Below, piece after piece: positions 39,053 to 44,964 of a stretch of DNA of 44,964 bases (position 1 is the stretch's first letter; every line of letters begins with the position of its first letter). Location of the stretch: the NCBI GenBank assembly GCA_945860135.1, contig CAMAPK010000018.1, positions 1 through 44,964 on the forward strand, read 5' to 3'. The notes under the pieces are model-generated. The model saw only the letters and a list, made by a program, of their open reading frames with translations. It made no database searches and was not told the DNA's origin. Origin of the DNA: Nitrosovibrio sp. Nv4 (GTDB lineage: Bacteria; Pseudomonadota; Gammaproteobacteria; Burkholderiales; Nitrosomonadaceae). Position numbers and translations under genes: made by a program.

Positions 39053-41932
39053 CTAAAAATTAAATATAGCCGATGCGCGCACCGCTATAGGTGAGCCTGG
39101 CGTCATGTTATTGTTGTTATGGACGGCTGCAATGTATTTAGTGTCGAGCAGATTCTCGATATTCACCTGGAAACGCAGACGCTTGTCGATTCTGGCAAAT
39201 ATTGCCGCATCCACTCGGGTGAAGCCTTGTGCCCTGACCGTATTGTCCAGCGCGGCAAACATGTCGCTGCGATGGATCACGCCAAATGCCGCACCCCACA
39301 TCGGCGTAAAATCATAGCGGTTCCACATCGAGAACGTGTGCCTGGGCAGCTCCGCCAAAGTTGCACCATTTCTGGCGGTAGTGGTGCTCTGCGTGCTGAG
39401 TAGCTCGCCATCCTGAAATGCGTATCCGCCCATGACACGCCACGCTGAGGTGATCTGACCACTTATACCCGCTTCAACACCTTTAACAACCTGGCCCTTG
39501 GTTAAAAAGGTCAATGCCGAATTATTTGGATCGACACTGATCACATTGGTACGGTCTATCTGGTACACCGCAGTAGTAAAGGCCAAATTTGGAAGGATAT
39601 CCCATTTGACGCCTGCTTCTACATTCGTAAATTTTTCCGGAGAAAGCGCCGCAGTAGTGACTGTCAGTCCAGTGAGCTGTTCGGCCGCACGTGGTGCAAA
39701 AGCCTTACTATAGCTCGTATAAATAGAAATCTGCTCGATCGGTTTGTAAATGAGCCCTAAGCGCGGCGAAAGTAGGCCATCATCGGTTTTTAGGTTGGTG
39801 CTAGTATTTCTTTTAAGGAAATCTACTTGGAACTGGTCATAGCGCACACCGACAATTGCATGCAGTTGCGGTAATAATACGATCTGATCCTGCACGTAGA
39901 CTGAAGTAATTTTTGTGACGCTATGATTATCTGCATCCGAAGTCCTGGTCGCAAAGGTGATGGGATCCGCAGTGATCGGATTGCTCAGGGGAACAGCTAG
40001 CGAGGTCGAGCCACTACTGAAAGTACCATTGCGACGGATGTTATCTGTTACCTGACGCCCCACTTCCACACCCACTGCTAGCGTATGTTGGATTGGCCCC
40101 GTGTTTAGGCTATAGGAAAAATCTGTCTGGTTAAAGAAGTTGTCTCTGGTAGACGAATCATTATAGGCAGAAAGATTTAGATTGCCCGCACTATTGACAG
40201 CAGAATTGGCGAATACGTTCTGGTAAAACTTGTCGTACATAGCATAGTTGGTTCGGTTCCTAAAAGTGAATCCGGAATCAAATTTGTGCTCAATCAGAGA
40301 ATTGAATGACGTGACCGTAACATCTGACTTGCTGCGACGGGGGTCGCCAAAGAATGTCGACGAGTGGGTGTTGACAGGCGCTCCATTTAAGGATGGAATC
40401 CCACGATCTGAGGTGCGATGATCCTGGAAATGTTCCATGCCAAGAATAATGTTAGTACTGTGGCTGGGTTTGAGTGTGACAGTTGGGTTGATGCCAAAAC
40501 GCTCCAGATTTACGCCGTTACGATAGCTACCAGAATTCTCGTACATGGAATTAAAGCGTACAGCAGCTACATCATTAATGGCATGACCAACGTCAACTGT
40601 CCCTCGTTTCTTGTCGAAAGATCCTCCCTCGAACGAGAATTCGCGGATCGGATCCCAGCCGGCCTGCTTGGTTACCCGGTTGATCACGCCACCCGAGCCG
40701 CCGCGACCAAAAATCATTCCGTTAGCCCCTTTCAATACTTCGACTCGTTCGATGTTGTAGAGGTCGCGAAAATATTGAACGTCATCGCGCACGCCATCAG
40801 TGAAAAAATCTCCGGTCGAGCGATTGCCGCGAAAGACAAGTGCATCGCGATTTCCTTCACCTTGTGATACACCCACGCCTGGCACATAGCGCGCCACATC
40901 AGCCATGCTTTGCATCGATTGGTCCCTGATTAATTCTCGCGTCACTACCGTTATGGATTGAGGTATATCACGCAACAGGGTGTTCGTTTTAGTAGCAGTG
41001 GTGCTATATGCTGCAGCATAGCCACCCATGGCGCTTGACATCACCTTGACCACTGGGAGTACGGTTAAAGGGATAGCTGAGTCAAGGCCGGAGGTGGGCG
41101 TTGATGTCCGCTTTACGGTAAAACCATCAGCTTGCGGTATCATTTCCAGATTACTGCCAACCAGCAAATGCTTTAATCCATCTTGAATAGTGAAATTTCC
41201 GTTTAATCCCTGTGTCATCAATCCTTTTACTTCGATATTACTAAAGGAAATTTTGATGCCAGTTTGCTTAGCAAAACGATTGAGTGCATCTTCCAGCGAG
41301 TCTGCAGAAATACTGAATGCCTGTAGGGTGTTGCCGACAGCGATGGTTGTCGTTGCATAGGCGCTATGGGATAAAAGCATCGTGACTACTCCGAAGCAGA
41401 TCAGCGCACCGTGCAATGCGATTGCGAGTCGAGCTTTGCAGTGGTTGCGTCGAGCTTGGACAGTGGCATGCTTTTGTGCCGATTTAGCGACTGTGGTGGC
41501 TGATGCAGCCAGCACTTCCACTCCTTTGCGGAAGGTGGGCAGATCGGAACGCTTCAGTAATGCACATGGCTTGCCGGAATGTTTGCAGTATTGTATTGCG
41601 GCGAAATAGGCTGCGTGATTTACGCAGTCGATCGGACAGAGCAGTGCGTCGGCGCAGGCAAGCAGAGCGAGTAGACAATTCGATTCGTGCTGTTGGTCAC
41701 CGCGATAAATCAGCAACTTGCCACCCGCAGTTTCCACCACGCGGCGATATTCCGTGTAGAGAGCGGCAAGTCCACCCACGCACAGCACACAACGTCCCTC
41801 GAGGTCAGGCGTGATACGGGTACCGCCACTATCCAGATGGGGTTTTTTTGGCAGCAGCTCGCCGGCGCGAATTGTGTCTACGAGCGGAAAATAAATGGCG
41901 ATACCTGAAGTGATCGTTTCTTGCTGCTTCAT
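39053..41932 (-). CDS. TonB-dependent siderophore receptor fused to an N-terminal DUF2325 domain
   Basis: 959 residues from the ATG behind 'aggaag' (the frame is open eight codons more). Residues 47-140 are a complete DUF2325 domain ('RCVLCVGGLAALYTEYRRVV', 'ADALLCPIDCVNHAAYF', 'YCKHSGKPCALLKRSDLPTF'). Then a basic stretch and a signal-peptide-like segment at 161-193 ending 'SHSAYA', an STN domain (~206-275), a plug ('LLRDIPQSITVVTRELIRDQS') and a 22-strand barrel ending in Phe. STN normally signals through FecR-type partners, none of which are here. A cytoplasmic-looking domain before a secretion signal is odd; an internal start (listed separately) would give a normal receptor. The upstream promoter overlaps a Fur-box-like sequence, so iron repression is likely. 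Confidence 0.88.
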   Translation of the reverse strand: MKQQETITSGIAIYFPLVDTIRAGELLPKKPHLDSGGTRITPDLEGRCVLCVGGLAALYTEYRRVVETAGGKLLIYRGDQQHESNCLLALLACADALLCPIDCVNHAAYFAAIQYCKHSGKPCALLKRSDLPTFRKGVEVLAASATTVAKSAQKHATVQARRNHCKARLAIALHGALICFGVVTMLLSHSAYATTTIAVGNTLQAFSISADSLEDALNRFAKQTGIKISFSNIEVKGLMTQGLNGNFTIQDGLKHLLVGSNLEMIPQADGFTVKRTSTPTSGLDSAIPLTVLPVVKVMSSAMGGYAAAYSTTATKTNTLLRDIPQSITVVTRELIRDQSMQSMADVARYVPGVGVSQGEGNRDALVFRGNRSTGDFFTDGVRDDVQYFRDLYNIERVEVLKGANGMIFGRGGSGGVINRVTKQAGWDPIREFSFEGGSFDKKRGTVDVGHAINDVAAVRFNSMYENSGSYRNGVNLERFGINPTVTLKPSHSTNIILGMEHFQDHRTSDRGIPSLNGAPVNTHSSTFFGDPRRSKSDVTVTSFNSLIEHKFDSGFTFRNRTNYAMYDKFYQNVFANSAVNSAGNLNLSAYNDSSTRDNFFNQTDFSYSLNTGPIQHTLAVGVEVGRQVTDNIRRNGTFSSGSTSLAVPLSNPITADPITFATRTSDADNHSVTKITSVYVQDQIVLLPQLHAIVGVRYDQFQVDFLKRNTSTNLKTDDGLLSPRLGLIYKPIEQISIYTSYSKAFAPRAAEQLTGLTVTTAALSPEKFTNVEAGVKWDILPNLAFTTAVYQIDRTNVISVDPNNSALTFLTKGQVVKGVEAGISGQITSAWRVMGGYAFQDGELLSTQSTTTARNGATLAELPRHTFSMWNRYDFTPMWGAAFGVIHRSDMFAALDNTVRAQGFTRVDAAIFARIDKRLRFQVNIENLLDTKYIAAVHNNNNMTPGSPIAVRASAIFNF
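41513..41526 (-). promoter_or_regulatory. Internal Shine-Dalgarno and GTG start at the DUF2325/receptor junction
   Basis: On the minus strand AAGGAG (41526-41521), then five bases, then an in-frame GTG (41515-41513) at Val140. Initiation here would yield a receptor of ~820 residues with a ~54-residue signal sequence of the long kind typical of STN receptors, while DUF2325 ends exactly at this point. Confidence 0.55.
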
Positions 41933-42079
41933 GGCCCATGCTTCCTGGCAAGTCAAATAGAAAATTGGCTGGCTACCGGGAAGGCGCTGGCTGGTGCTAC
42001 GGATTACTTATTTGATGATGCGAGTTTTTGTTGTGGGAGAGTTATACCTCTCCGACAAACTGCTCATAAACTAATACGA

Positions 42080-42108
42080 ATGATATTGATTATTATTATT
42101 ATTGTCAA
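42080..42108 (-). promoter_or_regulatory. Promoter of the DUF2325-receptor gene with overlapping Fur-box-like site
   Basis: On the minus strand TTGACA (42108-42103), a 17-base spacer and TATCAT (42085-42080). The spacer and -10 read on the plus strand as gatatt-gattat-tattat, three adjacent hexamers close to the Fur unit GATAAT. Fur bound here would block RNA polymerase. The leader would be ~140 bases and contains a 6-bp stem, ggagag/ctctcc, at 42036-42053. Confidence 0.7.
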
Positions 42109-42158
42109 ATTAAATTGTGCGAATTCGTAGCGATTCATAGGAGTGTTGCGGATGGAGG

Positions 42159-43145
42159 TTACGGCAGTACGCGCCAGCGCGCGGACATCCCCGCAAGCAT
42201 GTGGTCGTTGACATGGCAATGCAGCAGCCAGTCGCCGGGTGAGCGCGGCACCATATCAACCGAGATCATGCTGGCGGGCAGCACTTCGATCACGTCTGTG
42301 CGGCGGCCGTGAGCCAGCACTGTCTGTCCATGCCAATGCACGGTGTGATTGTCCTGTTCGTTACCCAGCGCGGCGACATGCCAGCGAACGCGCTTGCCTA
42401 AGCGGGCTTCATAGCCGTCGAGATTGCCAAAAATGCGGCCATTGATGGTGTGCTTCAGCCCACTTTCCTTGCTTTCTTCCTCGTTGAAAATCATGAACAG
42501 TGTGGTGAATTCTTGATCCACGTCGCGCGGCATTGGGTTCGATGCGGAACGCGCCATGCCCTTTCGGGTGATCACGAGGGTGCCGATCAGACCTAAGTTC
42601 ATTTCTTCCTCTGCCATGACATGCGAATGGTAGAGCCAGACGATCGACGAGGGGTCAGCCGGCCCCGGGCCGGCGGCCGCATCCGCGACCCAGGTGTAGG
42701 TATAGCGTGCACCCGGAGCTACACTTGCGCCGGCGCCGCCATCAGCGCCTTCGTTGTCCTTGTCGTACAGCACCCCGTGCGGGTGCATCGACAGCGGGCG
42801 GTCTGTCTTATTCATAAAATGGATCTTGAGGGTATCGCCTACCACGGCGCGCAACTGTGGCCCCAGTATTCCCATGGACGCAGGCTGCGGCAACGGAGTG
42901 GAATAGCTGCCGTCGGCATAACCGATGTAGCGGTATTTGGTGTATGTCAGCGTTTGCCCCCATACCCCAAGCCCATCGGTAGGCTCGATCAGATTCTGAG
43001 CGGATGGGGCATAATTCCAGGAGACTCTTTCTGCAGCAACCCAGTATTCTCTCACCGCTGATTGTGCCGTGAGTGAACAGCCAATACCGATTAAGAATAC
43101 TCCCGTAATGGCCGCTCTATTTACATAATCAGAAATCATATTCAT
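42159..43145 (-). CDS. Small exported multicopper oxidase
   Basis: 328 residues with a signal peptide (cleavage probable after 'LTAQSA' near 30). Copper ligands are in the usual four sets: His121-x-His123 ('HPHG'), His173-x-His175 ('YHSH'), His270-x-His272 ('HWHG') and the final His309-Cys310-His311 ... His315 ... Met320 ('HCHVNDHMLAGM'), giving a type 1 copper and a trinuclear centre. Two cupredoxin domains only, as in the small laccase/ceruloplasmin-like group, rather than the three-domain CueO plan. Substrate unknown; placed between iron genes, it might oxidise Fe(II) or Cu(I). A Fur-box-like palindrome lies ~70 bases upstream. Confidence 0.88.
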   Translation of the reverse strand: MNMISDYVNRAAITGVFLIGIGCSLTAQSAVREYWVAAERVSWNYAPSAQNLIEPTDGLGVWGQTLTYTKYRYIGYADGSYSTPLPQPASMGILGPQLRAVVGDTLKIHFMNKTDRPLSMHPHGVLYDKDNEGADGGAGASVAPGARYTYTWVADAAAGPGPADPSSIVWLYHSHVMAEEEMNLGLIGTLVITRKGMARSASNPMPRDVDQEFTTLFMIFNEEESKESGLKHTINGRIFGNLDGYEARLGKRVRWHVAALGNEQDNHTVHWHGQTVLAHGRRTDVIEVLPASMISVDMVPRSPGDWLLHCHVNDHMLAGMSARWRVLP

Positions 43146-43213
43146 CTATTATCTGACTTTAATTGCAACAATGATGCACGGATAGCTGACCCCTGCGCAT
43201 TTGATCTGCCGTC

Positions 43214-43235
43214 ATTAATGAGAATATTTCTAATT
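43214..43235. promoter_or_regulatory. Fur-box-like palindrome upstream of the multicopper oxidase
   Basis: attaatgagaatatttctaa(tt), an imperfect palindrome around aatatt with the AATGAGAAT core also found before hemP. It lies 69-90 bases before the oxidase start. No clear -10/-35 pair was assigned here. Confidence 0.45.
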
Positions 43236-43273
43236 GGATCAGTGGGGTACGAGCCACTTTAGTTTTCCATAAA

Positions 43274-43831
43274 TTATTGCATTTGCACTTTTGGTGTATA
43301 GGTGGTCATCTTGTCATAGCCATCCCAGACATAGCTAGGTTCGACCAAAGGCTTGGTAGGAATCATGAACGTCGCTATATCAACAGCCCCGTATATTGTG
43401 CGCGCCATCGTATGTACTGCACCTAACATCATTCCAGCAGTCATACCATAGATGGGGCCTTTGCACCAGCAAACTGGAATAGGTACCCGAGGTTCCGCCA
43501 TCTCCTTCGGCGCGTCCAGAGGGAACAAAATTATTTAGAAGCCGGGGGCTAAAAATCCCTTTTCCTTGGGTGGCATACCCATAGATCTTTAGCTCATAGG
43601 GATCGAGCGCCTTCGCCGGAGTTGATAAAAAAATACCGAATAGCAGGGTGCGGCTATGTAGTATTTGTTATCAAGGAGCGTTTTGAAGCGTTTTGGAAGG
43701 CCGATGTGCTGCCCTTGATGGGGTGAAGTTAAAGCGCCATTCAGATAAGCGAGCGGTGGTCCGTCGATAGGAGTTTGTCCTGGCGGGAATTGGGTGACGA
43801 TACCCAAGTAAATTCCTAATAAATTCTTCAT
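43274..43831 (-). pseudogene. Exported TIGR04073-like protein (exosortase-system associated), broken by two frame shifts
   Basis: The frame from ATG 43831 runs to a signal-like stretch 'YYIAAPCYSVFF', then must shift at an A7 run (43627-43633) to read 'LSTPAKALDPYELKIYGYATQ' and 'GIFSPRLLNN', and shift back at an A4 run (43527-43530) to read 'FPLDAPKEMAEPRVPIP' and 'YGMTAGMMLGAVHTMARTIYGAVDIATFMIPTKP'. One base more in the first run and one less in the second would restore a ~186-codon frame. The C-terminal part resembles the TIGR04073 family linked to PEP-CTERM/exosortase systems; that match is moderate. The first ~40 codons do not fit the family and may come from another gene. Confidence 0.6.
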
Positions 43832-43951
43832 TTCCCCTATCCCCTAGCAAGTAAAATAAAAAAATGGCTGGCTTGCCCGGGAGGGGAGGTTGGCTGAAAA
43901 TGCCCACTAAGGAAGGGTCTTAACTGGCAATGGAAAACCTACTTATATAAG

Positions 43952-44416
43952 CTACATTTGACTTTGTAGCCAGTTCTGAATGCCAACTTTCTGCATCACA
44001 TCTAATTGAGTTTCTAGGAAATCGATATGCTCCTCAGTATCTTCCAGAATATGTTTGAAAAGCTCCCGCGATCCGTAATCCTTGGCGGTTTCACAAGCAG
44101 CCATGGCGGGGATAAGAGATTTACGCGAGATCATTTCTAACTTGAGATCACAGGCCACGCACTCTTCAGCTTTTTCCCCGATCAGGAGCTTGCCAAGTTC
44201 CTGCAGATTGGGTAGCCCTTCGAGGAATAGGATGCGCTCAATCAGTGCATCAGCATGTTTCATCTCTTCAATAGATTCGTCATACTCATGTTTACCGAGG
44301 CTATTGAACCCCCAGTTTTTGTACATTCTGGCATGGAGAAAGTACTGGTTGACGGCGGTCAATTCAAGCTGCAATTGGTGGTTCAACAGTTGGATGATAT
44401 TTGGATTGCTTTTCAT
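43952..44416 (-). CDS. bfr: Bacterioferritin
   Basis: Iron-storage protein of 154 residues, 24-mer with haem at dimer interfaces. Ferroxidase residues by alignment with E. coli Bfr: Glu18, Glu51, His54, Glu94 and His130 are present, and the haem ligand Met52 is present; the position of Glu127 is Thr127, with Glu128 and Glu129 beside it ('[10 protein letters not shown]'). '[26 protein letters not shown]' is highly conserved. 'gaggagg' precedes the ATG. It is the last gene of hemP-bfd-bfr. Confidence 0.96.
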   Translation of the reverse strand: MKSNPNIIQLLNHQLQLELTAVNQYFLHARMYKNWGFNSLGKHEYDESIEEMKHADALIERILFLEGLPNLQELGKLLIGEKAEECVACDLKLEMISRKSLIPAMAACETAKDYGSRELFKHILEDTEEHIDFLETQLDVMQKVGIQNWLQSQM

Positions 44417-44426
44417 ATCTGCCTCC

Positions 44427-44651
44427 TCAGGCTGAGTCTCGTATGAACGAGTGGGTTTTGGAACTGTGTTGAGTCAGATTTTTCTGCATCAGTGCTTGTT
44501 CCAGCACTTCCTTGGCGTGGCAAGCACATATTCCGCACTGTCCGCTAACTCCCAAGCAGGCCTTTAAATCGCGCATCCGATCAACTCCATTATGGCACAC
44601 AGCTTCTCGGATTGCGCTATCAGTTACACCTTTGCAGATACAAATATACAT
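44427..44651 (-). CDS. bfd: Bacterioferritin-associated ferredoxin
   Basis: 74 residues of the BFD-like [2Fe-2S] family. The cysteines are arranged CxC at 4-6 ('[10 protein letters not shown]') and CxxC at about 39-42 ('[17 protein letters not shown]'). Bfd docks on bacterioferritin and reduces the core to release iron. It is 10 bases before bfr and 19 bases after hemP. The last ~15 residues extend beyond the usual end and look unconserved. Confidence 0.94.
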   Translation of the reverse strand: MYICICKGVTDSAIREAVCHNGVDRMRDLKACLGVSGQCGICACHAKEVLEQALMQKNLTQHSSKTHSFIRDSA

Positions 44652-44670
44652 GATGAGTGTCCTAAGTTCA

Positions 44671-44880
44671 CTATTTTGTCAGAATTAGTTTGCCGTTACG
44701 GGTGCGGCGTAGCCGGTATTGCGCGCCCTGATGCTGGATAAATATCTCGTCCCCTTGCGAGAATAGGGTCTCGCTATAGATGAACTTACTTTGATCGGGC
44801 ATTCCGAACTTATGCTGATCGATAATGTTCTCCGAGACTGTGTTCGACTGCTCTAGTGTGGCGCTCAGCATTGTGCTCAT
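44671..44880 (-). CDS. hemP: Hemin uptake protein HemP
   Basis: 69 residues. The C-terminal half 'YSETLFSQGDEIFIQHQGAQYRLRRTRNGKLILTK' is the HemP family core; the N-terminal half is variable. HemP-type proteins are small cytoplasmic factors, in some betaproteobacteria acting as transcriptional activators of haem-receptor genes. 'gaggtg' precedes the ATG. First gene of the operon with bfd and bfr. Confidence 0.93.
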   Translation of the reverse strand: MSTMLSATLEQSNTVSENIIDQHKFGMPDQSKFIYSETLFSQGDEIFIQHQGAQYRLRRTRNGKLILTK

Positions 44881-44900
44881 GTACGCACCTCTTTGTGATA

Positions 44901-44948
44901 ATTAATGAGAATGATTCGTAATTATATTCAACTATGAGTAAAAAGCAA
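44901..44948 (-). promoter_or_regulatory. hemP promoter with Fur-box-like operator
   Basis: On the minus strand TTGCTT (44948-44943), a 16-base spacer and TATAAT (44926-44921). attaatgagaatgattcgta(att) at 44901-44923 overlaps the -10 and start site and closely resembles Fur boxes (AATGAGAATGATT core). Iron repression of hemP-bfd-bfr is expected. Confidence 0.7.
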
Positions 44949-44964
44949 TAGCTATAGGAAAATA

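Noticed and set aside
43675-43735. Possible transposase tail on the plus strand ('KERFEAFWKADVLPLMG')
   Set aside because: Protein-like in tone but too short, with no inverted repeat or upstream part; not enough to call.

Overview
The window looks like chromosomal DNA of a betaproteobacterium, most likely of the Nitrosomonas/Nitrosospira type. This is inferred from gene content, protein flavour and neighbourhoods; no rRNA or other taxonomic marker is present. Most of it is well-kept core genome, interrupted by an accessory stretch at about 6.3-17 kb and followed by an iron/copper block at about 38.8-45 kb that is partly degraded and has lower GC.

Layout. 1-3.2 kb: DUF484 (cut by the window edge), xerC, hslV, hslU. 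3.2-3.5 kb: a small inverted-repeat element (MITE-like) whose second copy lies at 32.4-32.7 kb. 3.7-6.3 kb: an RhlE-type DEAD-box helicase, convergent with a BaiN/HI0933 flavoprotein. 6.3-7.0 kb: a complete IS1595-family insertion sequence ending one base from the flavoprotein start codon. 7.1-11.8 kb: two toxin-antitoxin pairs around a regulator combining winged helix, GHKL ATPase and STAS-like DUF4325 domains, plus a UPF0149/SEC-C protein; heptanucleotide repeats and a duplicated leader plus gene start bracket this part. 12.3-17.1 kb: an exported tetratricopeptide (TPR) protein, an AAA/DUF4143 ATPase, a secretin-N1-like periplasmic protein and dodecin, with two long AT-rich gaps.

17.2-38.8 kb is core again: clpA-clpS divergent from a cold-shock gene; icd; nudJ-mnmA; a glutathione transferase; purB; grpE-dnaK-dnaJ with visible sigma-32-type promoters; nudF; phoBR; glycerate 2-kinase with uvrA (ATGA overlap); a YajR-type transporter; and ssb. 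The order icd, nudJ, mnmA, purB and the clpA-clpS/csp arrangement recall E. coli.

38.9-44.9 kb is a metal block read leftwards: hemP-bfd-bfr, a broken TIGR04073-like gene, a small multicopper oxidase, a TonB-dependent siderophore receptor, and a truncated response regulator. Fur-box-like sequences lie before hemP, the oxidase and the receptor, and two of them sit on well-formed promoters. The most unusual object in the window is the receptor gene: its reading frame begins with a complete DUF2325 domain, and an internal Shine-Dalgarno plus GTG at the junction could also start an ordinary receptor with its own signal peptide. One locus may therefore make two proteins.
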